A stretch of DNA of 64,000 nucleotides, from NCBI RefSeq assembly GCF_018449725.1, contig NZ_JAAVVC010000004.1, forward strand, positions 310,001-374,000, given 5' to 3'. Below, in pieces: positions 50,233-60,538 of this stretch (position 1 is the first letter of the stretch; every line of letters begins with the position of its first letter). Under the pieces are notes generated by a model, which worked only from the letters and a program-made list of their open reading frames with translations, ran no database searches and was not told the DNA's origin. The stretch is from Pseudomonas sp. dw_612. Its GTDB lineage: Bacteria > Pseudomonadota > Gammaproteobacteria > Pseudomonadales > Pseudomonadaceae. A program made the translations under genes and the position numbers.

Positions 50233-50943
50233 ATGAAACTTGCGTTTGTCAGTACGTTGACGATTGCCGCGCTATTAGCCGGTTGCTCGGTGCCCACCGC
50301 CCCCAACGCCGTGTCGTCCCTGGACACGATGTTCAGCGCACCGGTCGGCCGTTCCAGTGCCACCCGCGTGGCCAATGGCGGCGATGTTTCCCTGGGCATC
50401 GTCTTCAGCCCTTCCACTCAGGCCAACCGTGAATACCTGCGCCACTACCAGGCCAACGCCGGCACCGGTTTCGGCCAGAGCCTGATGGTGCAGCCGATCC
50501 GCGACGCCTACGTGGCCACGTCCAATCCGGACTTTGCCGTGGACGGGGTCAAAGCCTCGCTGCAGCGCCAGTTCGGCTCGGTGACGGTCTATCCCGACCT
50601 GCAAAGCTTGCAAGCCGCCCGGCCGGATGTGGCCGCCATCGTCGACACCCACAGCCAACTGATGACGTCGCGCAGTTCGGATATCAAGGCTGATATCAGT
50701 GCCGATTTCTATGATGCGAAGTTCAACTACATCGGCACAGCGAAGGGGCACGACGGCAAATCGCTAAGTCCTGTCTGGGCTGACTTCAAACGCAGCGAAG
50801 AGATTGTCGCGGATATTAATCAGCAACAGGATGTGCAAGTTCGGGCATTGCAGAAGTTTGACCAGTCGCTCAGTAATTTGTTGGCCAGGCCGACAAGTAA
50901 TGTGTCGATGATCAGTGTTAATAGAGATCAAAAGTTGTATTGA
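50233..50943 (+). CDS. Lipoprotein of unknown function
   Basis: A 236-residue protein with a lipoprotein signal peptide (MKLAFVSTLTIAALLAGCS, lipobox LAGC with C18) and TGGAG before its ATG. The following residue is Ser, so outer-membrane sorting is expected. The body has an N-terminal stretch (SLGIVFSPSTQANREYLRHY) and a domain with alternating strands (DVAAIVDTHSQLMTSRSSDIKADISADFYD) split by short loops, somewhat like assembly-type lipoproteins of unknown role. I do not recognise the family. It is monocistronic, bounded by a terminator and a REP pair. Confidence 0.8.
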   Translation: MKLAFVSTLTIAALLAGCSVPTAPNAVSSLDTMFSAPVGRSSATRVANGGDVSLGIVFSPSTQANREYLRHYQANAGTGFGQSLMVQPIRDAYVATSNPDFAVDGVKASLQRQFGSVTVYPDLQSLQAARPDVAAIVDTHSQLMTSRSSDIKADISADFYDAKFNYIGTAKGHDGKSLSPVWADFKRSEEIVADINQQQDVQVRALQKFDQSLSNLLARPTSNVSMISVNRDQKLY

Positions 50944-50954
50944 GGCGGATGGTC

Positions 50955-51024
50955 TCTTCGCGGGCAAGCCTCGCTCCTACAGTTGATCGCATTCCAATGT
51001 AGGAGCGAGGCTTGCCCGCGAAGC
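50955..51024. repeat. REP pair (BIME)
   Basis: Inverted GTAGGAGCGAGGCTTGCCCGCG cores lie between the lipoprotein gene and the delta-60 repeat protein gene, with a short loop. Confidence 0.8.
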
Positions 51025-51211
51025 GTCCCTCTCAAACACTCAACGAACTCAGAAATACCCACCGTTTGCCTCAAGACACCATTAATCAACTGTCAACTCT
51101 GACAGTAGACATTCCACGCAATAGCTCATTTACTCGAAAGTCCAAGGCAGTTCTCGGCTCAGCGTTGTTCCTAGACTTGGTCCGATTATCATGCATGCAG
51201 GAGACTTGAAA

Positions 51212-52501
51212 ATGAGCAGATCCTCTACTCAAACAACGCTCGCACCGGGAGAAAGGGATTTTTCTTTCGGCACGCGCGGCAGCTGCGTGATTGAACACAT
51301 GGTTTCCCCATCGGCTATGGCACAGGATCTCAATGGCTATGTCTACATTGCAGGAGCACATTCGAATAACGAAGGAAACTTCATTCTCACGCGCATGACG
51401 CCCGACGGCGTGATCGATACTCGATTTGGTTTGCATGGATATGTCAGCGAAACGTTCGACAAAGCATTTCGCTCCATACCCTCGGGCATTTCGGTCTCGG
51501 AGGACGGCAACCAAATTTTGGTCACAGGACAGGGTCGCAGCATAGCGAATCAGTTCATACGCTGGCCAGGAGCGGCACGCTATGACGCCAAAGGAAAACT
51601 GGATGAAAGCTTTGGCCTTCGCGGGCGGGTGTTGCTGCCTCCCCCCAAGCCAGCCGCCCAGCCCTCCGAACCACGCGAATTACTCGAACAGGCCGGTTTC
51701 GGGGCATCCGAGCACATGGTTTTGGCGGACGGAAAAATTGTGCTGTGTGCCCATGACTGGCTTTTCGACCTCGGAGGCTCAGTGATTCGACTCAACAGCG
51801 ATGGCCGCCTCGACAAAACCTTCAACGGTACGGGCTACACCAACGTGCATCACCCCATCGATAGTATCCATTTCACCTGTGTCAACGCGCAGGATGCAAA
51901 CCACATTGTTGTCAGTGGTTTCCGTTCGATCCCTGGTGGAGGGACCAGGAGAACGTACCCGATTTGCCTGCGCTACAAAGAAGATGGGATGCTTGAGCCC
52001 GGGTTTGGGTCGCAGGGCTGGGTCCAGTTTGAACCTGACCTTCAGGCAGAACTATGGGATTTGCCCTTGCAAAAAAACAATCAGGTTTTGCTCGTCGGAT
52101 GTAAAGCACCGTTAGGCGCTCCGACCGAGGGCCTATTGGCAAAATTGAATCATACGGGCAGTTTCAACGCGATGTTCAATGGTGGCAGGCCACTACTTAG
52201 CAATAAGGGCTATGCGCTGATATGGTGGGCAGCGGTAGAACAGCCCGACAGCAAAATAGTCGCTGTAGGACACTATCAACCTTTACCTACCTATGAAATG
52301 CGTGGAGTGATTGCTCGTTTTTTGAAAGACGGCAAACCTGACGAAACCTTCGGCGATATCACGGGGATTGTGCCAATACCGGACCATCGTCAAATAAACC
52401 GAGTCGCCTTGCAAAAAAATGGACAAATCCTGGCGTGCGGCTTGCTGGAGGCTGAAGTTGGTACGCGGCCAAAATGTGCGGTAGTTCGCTATCAACATTG
52501 A
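51212..52501 (+). CDS. Delta-60 repeat (beta-propeller-like) protein, probably acquired
   Basis: A 429-residue protein with GGAG eight bases before the ATG. It carries six copies of the delta-60 repeat core: MTPDGVIDTRFGLHGYV, YDAKGKLDESFGLRGRV, LNSDGRLDKTFNGTGY, YKEDGMLEPGFGSQGWV, LNHTGSFNAMFNGGRPL and LKDGKPDETFGDITGI. These proteins are thought to form propellers and are often surface-associated. There is no signal peptide. The DNA is noticeably AT-richer than its neighbours and uses codons such as AAA, ACA and ATA more freely, suggesting horizontal acquisition. It stands alone before a bidirectional terminator. Confidence 0.82.
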   Translation: MSRSSTQTTLAPGERDFSFGTRGSCVIEHMVSPSAMAQDLNGYVYIAGAHSNNEGNFILTRMTPDGVIDTRFGLHGYVSETFDKAFRSIPSGISVSEDGNQILVTGQGRSIANQFIRWPGAARYDAKGKLDESFGLRGRVLLPPPKPAAQPSEPRELLEQAGFGASEHMVLADGKIVLCAHDWLFDLGGSVIRLNSDGRLDKTFNGTGYTNVHHPIDSIHFTCVNAQDANHIVVSGFRSIPGGGTRRTYPICLRYKEDGMLEPGFGSQGWVQFEPDLQAELWDLPLQKNNQVLLVGCKAPLGAPTEGLLAKLNHTGSFNAMFNGGRPLLSNKGYALIWWAAVEQPDSKIVAVGHYQPLPTYEMRGVIARFLKDGKPDETFGDITGIVPIPDHRQINRVALQKNGQILACGLLEAEVGTRPKCAVVRYQH

Positions 52502-52521
52502 CGATCCTGGTTGTCGTGCAT

Positions 52522-52554
52522 AAAAAAACCCGCTTCTTTCAAAGCGGGTTTTTT
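52522..52554. terminator. Bidirectional terminator between the delta-60 gene and gdhB
   Basis: AACCCGCTT and AAGCGGGTT form a nine-pair stem, flanked by seven A on the left and a T run on the right. It therefore works in both directions for the two convergent genes (stops at 52501 and 52571). Confidence 0.92.
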
Positions 52555-52570
52555 CATTCAGCGCCTAAAA

Positions 52571-55500
52571 TCAGGCCGCCGGCTCCAGCTCCAGCGCCGC
52601 AACAGCAGGCACAACCGCCTGCCCGCTCAACGCCAAGTCCAGCAGTTCACGGTTGGCCACTGCATACATGGCGTAGTCCGTACCGCTGGCGGCACGGATT
52701 TCCACCAGCATGGCGCGCCAGCGTTCGATCATGCCTTCGTGCTCTTCCATCCACAGCGCCAGACGTGTTTCCACGTCCTGGGTGCCGTCGCCCTGTTGCA
52801 GGACCGAGATGGTGATTGCACGTTGCTGCCAGTCCACATCATCGCGGAAGGCTTCACGGGCCAGGGCCTGCCAGTTGTTTTCAACCGGCAGAGCGCTGAT
52901 CTGTTGCAGGTACCAGGTGATGTCCAGCGCGCTGCCCACGGCGAAGTACGCCTTGGCCACGTCGGCCGGGTTTTGACCGGTGACGTCGGCGGCTTCGATG
53001 ATCGGCAGCAAGGTGTACAGGTGCGTGGTACCTGCAACCATGCGCGCCAGCAACTCAGGCACGCCAGCAGCGACGTAGGCCTGATAACGGGTCTGCCAGC
53101 CTTCGCGGGTCGGGCCTTCCAGCAGTTCGTCGAGCTTGAGGCCCAGCGCTGCCAGATGTGGACCGAAGTGCGCGACGTCACGGGCAGCGTTCTGCTCGTT
53201 GCGACGGCTGCGCAGGAACCAGCGGGTCGCCCGGCGGCCCAGACGCATCAGCTCGTCCATCAGCTCCAGTTGCACATCAGCGGAAACCTGGTAGTCCAGG
53301 GCTTCAATCTGACGGAACCAATGCGGGAGATGGAAAATGTCACGCACGATCACGTAGGCGCCCGCCACGTTCGCCGGGCTCATGCCGGTCGACTCTTTGA
53401 GTCGTTGAACGAAGGTGATGCCCATGTGGTTCACCAGATCGTTGGCGATCTGGGTGCTGACGATTTCGCGCTTCAGACGGTGACGACGCATGGCTTCGGA
53501 GAACTTGCTCACCAGACTCGGCGGGAAAGCGGTTTCCATGTCGCGGGTCAGGTAATCGTCGTCCGGCACCAGGGAGTTGAGCAGCGCTTCCTTGAGGTCG
53601 ATCTTGCTGTACGAGATCAGCACCGACAGTTCGGCACGGGTCAGGCCATGGCCCGCCGCGATGCGTTCAGCCAGCACTTCCTCGTTCGGCAGGAACTCGA
53701 TGGCGCGATCCAGCTTGCCGCGGCCTTCCAGATCGTTCATCAGGCGCTTGTACTCAGCGATCCGCACGAAAGCGCGGCGTGCCGCCAGGGACAGGGCCTG
53801 AGTCTGCTTGTAGTTGTTGCCCAGCACCAGATTGCCGACTTCGTCGGTCATGCTCGCCAGCAACTGGTTACGTTGCTTGTCGGTCATGTCACCGGCCTGA
53901 ACCACTTCGTTCAGCAGGATCTTGATGTTGACTTCGTGGTCGGAGCAGTCCACGCCACCGGCGTTGTCGATGAAGTCGGTGTTGGAGCCGCCGCCATTGA
54001 GGCCGAATTCGACGCGACCCAGTTGGGTCATCCCGAGGTTACCGCCCTCGCCCACGACTTTGCAGCGCAGTTCGTTGCCGTTCACGCGCAGTGCATCGTT
54101 GGCCTTGTCGCCGACATCGGCGTGGCTTTCGGTGCTGGCTTTGACGTAAGTACCGATACCACCGTTCCACAACAGGTCTACCGGGGCCTTGAGCAAGGCG
54201 TTCAGCAGTTCGGTCGGGGTCAGCTTGTCAGCCTTGATGTCGAAGCGCTCTTTCATCTGCGGGGAAATCGCGATGCTTTTCGCGCTGCGGGAGAAGATCC
54301 CGCCGCCTTCGGACATGATGCTGGTGTCGTAATCGGTCCAGGCCGAACGCGGCAGATCGAACAGGCGCTGACGCTCGACGAAGCTGTTGGCCGGTTGCGG
54401 ATTCGGGTCGATGAAGATGTGCAGGTGGTTGAAGGCTGCGACCAGTTGCAGTTTGTCGGACATCAACAAACCGTTACCGAACACGTCACCGGCCATGTCG
54501 CCGACGCCCACGACAGTGATGCTGTCTTCCTGGACATTGATGCCGCGTTCGCGGAAGTGGCGTTGTACGCCGACCCACGCGCCTTTGGCGGTGATGCCCA
54601 TTTTCTTGTGGTCGTAACCGGCAGAACCACCGGAAGCGAACGCGTCACCCAGCCAGAAACCGTAGTCGATGGCGATGCCGTTGGCGATGTCGGAGAAGGT
54701 CGCAGTGCCCTTGTCCGCGGCAACGACGAGGTACGGGTCATCGTCGTCATGACGCACGACGTTGGCCGGCGGAACCAGCGCGCCGTCTTTCAGGTTGTCG
54801 GTGATGTCCAACAGGCCCGAGATGAAGATGCGGTAGCAGGCGATGCCCTCGGCCGCGATTTCGTCGCGACCGCCACCCAGTGGCAGGCGACGCGGCAGGA
54901 AGCCGCCCTTGGCGCCGACCGGCACGATCACCGAGTTCTTCACTTGCTGGGCTTTTACCAGGCCCAGCACTTCGGTGCGGTAGTCTTCTTCACGGTCGGA
55001 CCAGCGCAGACCGCCACGCGCGACGTTACCGAAGCGCAGGTGCACGCCTTCGACGCGAGGCGAGTAGACGAAGATTTCGAACTTCGGTACTGGCTTCGGC
55101 AGCTCGGGAATCTGGTGCGGATTGAACTTGAAACTGAAGTAGGACTTGTTCTGACCACGGGCATCGGTCTGGTAGAAGTTGGTCCGCAGGGTTGCCTTGA
55201 TCAGGTCAAGGTAACGACGCAGGATCCGGTCTTCGTTCAGCACCTGAACGTCGTCCAGCGCAGCCAGGATCGCGTGTTCCAGGCGTTGCTGCTTGTCTTC
55301 CAGGTCGTCGGTACCGAGCTTGCGCGCCAGGTAGAAACGGGTCTTGAACAACCGGGTCAACTCGCGAGCGATGTCGGTGTGGTTGGTCAGGGTGGTGGCG
55401 ATGTAGCCCAGGTCGAAGCCCAGACGAATCTGCTTCATGTAGCGAGCGTAGGCACGCAGCAGCGCCACATCACGCCATGGCAGGCCGGCGGTCAGCACCA

Positions 55501-57466
55501 GACGGTTGAACGCATCGTTCTCGGCATCGCCACGCACAATGTGGACAAACGCGTCCTGCAGCGTGTCGTTGAGTTGCTGGATGTCGAGTTCCAGGCCTTC
55601 AGCGGCAGTGAATGCGAAGTCGTGAATCCAGAACTCACGGCCGCTGTTGTGACGCAGGCGATACGGGAATTCACCCAGCACGCGCAGGCCGAGGTTTTCC
55701 AGGATCGGCAACACGTCGGACAGGGCCAGCGGGGTATCGGCGTGATACAGCTTGCAATGCAACTCGCGCTGACCGGACACCTGGCCCAGCGGCTGATAGA
55801 AGCTCATCACCAGCGGGTTTTTTTCGGTCAGGCTCAACAGGTGCTGCATGTCGACCACGGCCGAATGCGCCGCGAAACGCTCGCGGTAACCGGCCGGGAA
55901 GCCTTTCGGGAAGTCGGCCAGCACGTTGGTGCCGTGGGCTTCGCCGAAGCTTTCTACTACCAGGCTGGCGTAGTCGTCCTGCCAACTGCGGCAGGCCTGG
56001 ACCACTTCTTTTTCCAGCAGGACCGGGTCGATGTCCAGGCGGTTCTTCGGATCAACCCGCAGAATCAGCTGGACACGGGCCAGTACGGACTCGGAGAAGA
56101 ACGTCCAGAACTCGCAATCCGAGGCTTTCAGGCGATCCATCAGCACTTGCTGGATCTTCTGGCGCACTTCGGTGGAGTAGATGTCGCGCGGCACGTAGGC
56201 CAGGCAGTAGCAGAAACGGCCGTACGGGTCTTTGCGCAGGAACACGCGGATCTTGTTGCGTTCCTGGATCTGCACGATCGACATCACGGTGCTGAACAGC
56301 TCGTCCACCGGGGTCTGGAACAGATCGTCGCGAGGCAGTACTTCGACCACCTGCGCCAGTTCCTTGCCCAGGTGAGCCTTGGCCTGGAAGCCGGAGCGGC
56401 GTTCGATTTCTTCGACCTTGCGGCGGATGTACGGGATGACCCGCACGCTCTCGCCATACACCGAGGAGGTGTACAGGCCCATGAAGCGGCATTCCTTGAT
56501 GACTTTGCCGTCGGCGTCGATTTCACGGATCGACACGTAGTCCGGGTACGCCGGACGGTGTACGCGGCTTGGGTGCGCAGCCTTGGCGAACGACAGCAGG
56601 GTCGGTTCGCGCAGGTAGTTCACGGCGTAGTCTTCGATGCGCAGGTCTTCGTAGGTCAGGCCGGTGCGCAGCAGTTTGGTCAGGCCCAGGAAAGAGCTCT
56701 GGTCGTACTCGATGTGGCCGCCGTCGGCCTGGTCGCTGACCACGAATTCTTCGTAGCCCAGGAAGGTGAAGTGGTTGCCCACCAGCCATTCCAGGAAGCT
56801 TTTGATTTCGGCTTTTTCTTGCGGGTCAACCTTGAACTGGCTGTTGTCCAGACCGGTCAGGATTTCCTGGACCTTGTCTTTCATCGGCTCGAAATCGGCG
56901 ACCGCGACGCGGACTTCGCCGAGAACCTGTTCCAGTTCCTTGCTCAGTACATTCAGTTCGGCCGCGTTGGCGCAACGGTCGATTTCCAGGTACATCAGCG
57001 ATTCTTGCAGGATGCCTTCGCCCTGGGTGCCTTTGGCCAGGATTTCCAGCAGCTCGCCCTTGCTGCCGCGACGCACGCTCAGCACAGTGGTTTGCAAGGT
57101 GTGGATGCTGTAGCCGCGACGGTTCAGCTCGGTACGCACCGAGTCCACGAGGAATGGCAAGTCGTGGTGCAGCACTTCGACCGCGGTGTGGGTCGACTGC
57201 CAGCCGTGGCGTTCGTAATCGGGGTTGTAGACGCGCACCTGCGGTTGCGCGTGATCGAAGCGCTCAAGCAGGCGCCACGCAGAAAGGGTACAGCCAGCGA
57301 GGTCGGACAGCCGACGCTGGGTCAGCTCGTCGAGGGAAATGATGCCGAAAAATTGTTCAGCAAACAGCGCCACTTGTGGCAGTGCCTGTTCACTGATGTG
57401 CTGCGCCAGTGCCGCTTGCAGTTGGTGCTGGAAGTCGGCTTTGCTGGCTGCGGTGAAGAACGCCAT
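52571..57466 (-). CDS. gdhB: NAD-specific glutamate dehydrogenase, large (180-kDa) type
   Basis: A 1631-residue enzyme that converts glutamate to 2-oxoglutarate and ammonia with NAD. I chose the ATG at 57466 because GGAG lies eight bases upstream. The N-terminal third contains the ACT-like regulatory repeats (HTAVEVLHHDLPFLVDSVRTEL). The catalytic region is in the middle, with VKNSVIVPVGAKGGF and ARGGLRWSDREEDYRTEVLGL near 790-850 and the nucleotide-binding segment after VVGVGDMAGDVFGNG. A long C-terminal domain follows. The length fits P. aeruginosa GdhB. It opens a block conserved with PA3068-PA3075. Confidence 0.96.
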   Translation of the reverse strand: MAFFTAASKADFQHQLQAALAQHISEQALPQVALFAEQFFGIISLDELTQRRLSDLAGCTLSAWRLLERFDHAQPQVRVYNPDYERHGWQSTHTAVEVLHHDLPFLVDSVRTELNRRGYSIHTLQTTVLSVRRGSKGELLEILAKGTQGEGILQESLMYLEIDRCANAAELNVLSKELEQVLGEVRVAVADFEPMKDKVQEILTGLDNSQFKVDPQEKAEIKSFLEWLVGNHFTFLGYEEFVVSDQADGGHIEYDQSSFLGLTKLLRTGLTYEDLRIEDYAVNYLREPTLLSFAKAAHPSRVHRPAYPDYVSIREIDADGKVIKECRFMGLYTSSVYGESVRVIPYIRRKVEEIERRSGFQAKAHLGKELAQVVEVLPRDDLFQTPVDELFSTVMSIVQIQERNKIRVFLRKDPYGRFCYCLAYVPRDIYSTEVRQKIQQVLMDRLKASDCEFWTFFSESVLARVQLILRVDPKNRLDIDPVLLEKEVVQACRSWQDDYASLVVESFGEAHGTNVLADFPKGFPAGYRERFAAHSAVVDMQHLLSLTEKNPLVMSFYQPLGQVSGQRELHCKLYHADTPLALSDVLPILENLGLRVLGEFPYRLRHNSGREFWIHDFAFTAAEGLELDIQQLNDTLQDAFVHIVRGDAENDAFNRLVLTAGLPWRDVALLRAYARYMKQIRLGFDLGYIATTLTNHTDIARELTRLFKTRFYLARKLGTDDLEDKQQRLEHAILAALDDVQVLNEDRILRRYLDLIKATLRTNFYQTDARGQNKSYFSFKFNPHQIPELPKPVPKFEIFVYSPRVEGVHLRFGNVARGGLRWSDREEDYRTEVLGLVKAQQVKNSVIVPVGAKGGFLPRRLPLGGGRDEIAAEGIACYRIFISGLLDITDNLKDGALVPPANVVRHDDDDPYLVVAADKGTATFSDIANGIAIDYGFWLGDAFASGGSAGYDHKKMGITAKGAWVGVQRHFRERGINVQEDSITVVGVGDMAGDVFGNGLLMSDKLQLVAAFNHLHIFIDPNPQPANSFVERQRLFDLPRSAWTDYDTSIMSEGGGIFSRSAKSIAISPQMKERFDIKADKLTPTELLNALLKAPVDLLWNGGIGTYVKASTESHADVGDKANDALRVNGNELRCKVVGEGGNLGMTQLGRVEFGLNGGGSNTDFIDNAGGVDCSDHEVNIKILLNEVVQAGDMTDKQRNQLLASMTDEVGNLVLGNNYKQTQALSLAARRAFVRIAEYKRLMNDLEGRGKLDRAIEFLPNEEVLAERIAAGHGLTRAELSVLISYSKIDLKEALLNSLVPDDDYLTRDMETAFPPSLVSKFSEAMRRHRLKREIVSTQIANDLVNHMGITFVQRLKESTGMSPANVAGAYVIVRDIFHLPHWFRQIEALDYQVSADVQLELMDELMRLGRRATRWFLRSRRNEQNAARDVAHFGPHLAALGLKLDELLEGPTREGWQTRYQAYVAAGVPELLARMVAGTTHLYTLLPIIEAADVTGQNPADVAKAYFAVGSALDITWYLQQISALPVENNWQALAREAFRDDVDWQQRAITISVLQQGDGTQDVETRLALWMEEHEGMIERWRAMLVEIRAASGTDYAMYAVANRELLDLALSGQAVVPAVAALELEPAA

Positions 57467-57516
57467 CTGTGGTACTCCGCTTGGGCTTGTTATTGATGGA
57501 AGCGTCGCGTGCAAAA

Positions 57517-57576
57517 CCCCTTTCGGGGCGATCCGTCACCCTGTTCCTGATTCTCGGGCAGAGGAAACAGGGTGAC
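57517..57576 (-). promoter_or_regulatory. Structured 5' leader of gdhB
   Basis: Two hairpins lie 50-110 bases before the gdhB start: CCCCTTTCGGGG (57517-57528) and an 11-bp inverted repeat GTCACCCTGTT / AACAGGGTGAC (57535-57545 with 57566-57576). They could form stems in the leader mRNA or a dimeric operator. The rest of 57577-57970 contains the divergent promoters for gdhB and the small acidic gene; no RNA gene is recognisable. Confidence 0.4.
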
Positions 57577-57970
57577 AGGTGGGTGAAGCTGGACGAGACA
57601 CTCAGGTCACATTCACCTTCCAAGAATGGGTATCTGCAAAAACGACTGTACGATGAATTGCACAATGCCTTGACGGGTATCCATTCGATGCGCAGCTTAA
57701 CGAGTGCGACAACGTGCCTGCTTGCGGCGCTGCGACATATTCGGTCATCGGCACGCAGCTTGCGCCTTGCGCACCGAATAACACTAGCAGCCGCACAGCA
57801 AGACGGGGAGTTTAACCCCGGTTTTGCGGCACGTCCGTACCCGAAATGACCAGCAACACACCGGATGTTCACGACACATCCTCTGACACTCAGGCGAGCA
57901 GAAATTCCCGGCGACTGGCAGAATCGCCCTTTGTTTGTCTTCACGATGCTCGTCGAGCCAGGAATCAACC

Positions 57971-58324
57971 ATGCAAATCACCACCGAACTGTTGATCGTC
58001 AACCCGTGCGATGACGAAGAAGACAACCTGGCCATGCTCTGCTGCACCAGCGACGATGGCGAATTGTTCCTGATGAGCCGTTTCCCGGACGAGGACGAAC
58101 TGGAGATCATCTTTCAGGACAAGCCTTCGGCGCTGGACGGCGTGAAAGTCACCCTGAGCGCTACCCGCCTGCTGATCGAAATCGCGGCGACTGACGCCGA
58201 TGCGCTGAACGGCGAAGACTCCCTGGAAATCATTCACAGCACTGATGCCAGTGACCTGCCGGAAGTGGAAGAAACGTTGCAGAACATTCTTGAGGGGATT
58301 GGCACTTATATAAGCGAGCTGTGA
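57971..58324 (+). CDS. Small acidic conserved protein upstream of moxR
   Basis: A 117-residue, strongly acidic protein (DEEDNLAM; FPDEDELEIIF; DADALNGEDSLEII). No signal peptide, no membrane helix and no known motif; a CC pair lies near residue 24. The pattern suggests an alpha/beta cytoplasmic fold. It occupies the position of PA3069 between gdhB and the moxR operon in P. aeruginosa, so it is a conserved pseudomonad gene. Its function is unknown. Confidence 0.75.
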   Translation: MQITTELLIVNPCDDEEDNLAMLCCTSDDGELFLMSRFPDEDELEIIFQDKPSALDGVKVTLSATRLLIEIAATDADALNGEDSLEIIHSTDASDLPEVEETLQNILEGIGTYISEL

Positions 58325-58345
58325 TTTTCGGCGCCTGTACCGGCC

Positions 58346-58433
58346 TCTTCGCGGGCAAGCCTCGCTCCTACAATGACCGCATGCACCTGACAGGACGCGG
58401 TCACCTGTAGGAGCAAGGCTTGCCCGCGAAGGC
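58346..58433. repeat. REP pair (BIME)
   Basis: Inverted copies of the CGGGCAAGCCTCGCTCCTAC / GTAGGAGCAAGGCTTGCCCGCG core lie just after the small acidic gene. Confidence 0.85.
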
Positions 58434-58456
58434 GTCCGAAAGAACACCACTGTCCT

Positions 58457-58484
58457 CGATCGTTCCCACGCGTGGGAACGATCG
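58457..58484. repeat. Perfect 28-bp palindrome before moxR
   Basis: CGATCGTTCCCACG is followed directly by its reverse complement, giving a loop-free 28-bp palindrome. The GTTCCCACG word is common in pseudomonad intergenic repeats. It lies about 145 bases before moxR; the rest of 58485-58628 holds the moxR leader and probable promoter. Confidence 0.75.
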
Positions 58485-58628
58485 GTCATAAGGCGTGTTA
58501 ACGAGCGCTGATCCGCACATTTCTACAAAATGCCGTTAGTCGCCACCCCCTGCGATGCATTAAAGTAACGCCCCCAGCCCTGGCGTTATTCGAACGTCTT
58601 CGGTCACCCTTTCCAGGAACAGTCATCG

Positions 58629-59588
<960 letters not shown>

Positions 59589-59593
59589 CCCCG

Positions 59594-60538
59594 ATGAACG
59601 CCATCCTGCCGCCCGAGCCGGGCATCCGTGTCAGCCTCGCCGAGCTGATCGAGATGCGCCATCGGGTACGCGAAGTGCAATTGTTCTCCACGCCGAGCCA
59701 GCGCAGCCCGCTGATCGGCCTGCACCACTCCAAACTGCGCGGGCGTGGCGTCGATTTCGATCAGGTGCGGGTCTATCAGGCCGGCGACGACGTGCGCACC
59801 ATCGACTGGCGCGTCACCGCCCGCACCCAGGAGCCGCACACCAAGCTCTTTCACGAAGAACGCGAGCGACCGATTTTCATCATGGTCGAGCAAAGCCGTC
59901 GGCTGTTTTTCGGTTCGGGGCTGATGTTCAAATCAGTGCTGGCCGCGCAAGCTGCGAGCCTGATCGGCTGGGCGGCGCTCGGGCACAACGATCGGGTTGG
60001 CGGGCTGGTGTTCGGCGATAACGAGCACTACGAAATCAAACCCCGGCGCAGCAAGCAAAGCCTGCTGCAATTGCTTAACCGGCTGGTGCGGGTCAACCAG
60101 TCGCTGCACACCGAAAGCGAGCAGAACCGCGATTCGCTGAACATGGCCCTGCGCCGCGCCCGAGAAGTGTTGCGCCCCGGCAGTCTGGTGATCGTGATCT
60201 GCGACGAGCGTGCCTTGACCGAAGGTTCTGAACAGCAACTGAGCCTGTTGTCACGCCATTGCGACCTGTTGTTGCTGCCGCTGTCCGATCCGCTGGACCA
60301 CGCCCTGCCCGCCGCTGGGCTTCTGCGTTTCGCGGAACGTGGCGCGCAACTGGAACTCGACACGCTGAATTTCGACCTGCGCCAGACTTACCGCGCCCAG
60401 GCTGAGGAACGAATCGCGCGCTGGGAACTGCTCGCGCAGAAGCTGCGGGTACTGTTGATGCCCCTGAGCACCCAGAGCGAGATGGTGGAGCAGTTGCGCG
60501 AATACCTGAACCCACAGAAACCGGGGAAAGGTCGATGA
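59594..60538 (+). CDS. DUF58 domain protein of the MoxR operon
   Basis: A 314-residue protein. The DUF58 signature VRVYQAGDDVRTIDWRVTAR lies around residues 55-75, followed by a vWA-like fold (IFIMVEQSRRLFFGSG; LVIVICDERALTEGSE). The MIDAS serines are not clearly conserved. It has no membrane helix. The ATG at 59594 lies five bases after the moxR stop. It corresponds to PA3071 and typically partners MoxR. Confidence 0.9.
   Translation: MNAILPPEPGIRVSLAELIEMRHRVREVQLFSTPSQRSPLIGLHHSKLRGRGVDFDQVRVYQAGDDVRTIDWRVTARTQEPHTKLFHEERERPIFIMVEQSRRLFFGSGLMFKSVLAAQAASLIGWAALGHNDRVGGLVFGDNEHYEIKPRRSKQSLLQLLNRLVRVNQSLHTESEQNRDSLNMALRRAREVLRPGSLVIVICDERALTEGSEQQLSLLSRHCDLLLLPLSDPLDHALPAAGLLRFAERGAQLELDTLNFDLRQTYRAQAEERIARWELLAQKLRVLLMPLSTQSEMVEQLREYLNPQKPGKGR

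Noticed and set aside
52511..57496. A 1661-codon open frame antisense to gdhB, and similar long antisense frames opposite pdtA and the peroxidase/oxidoreductase genes
   Set aside because: They are mirror frames of GC-rich coding DNA: rich in His, Arg, Val, Gly and Gln, with no recognisable domain or ribosome site, and fully covered by well-supported genes on the other strand.
57469..57849. A 126-codon plus-strand frame over the gdhB leader
   Set aside because: No ribosome site, no domain, overlaps the gdhB 5' end and structured leader; composition is not gene-like.
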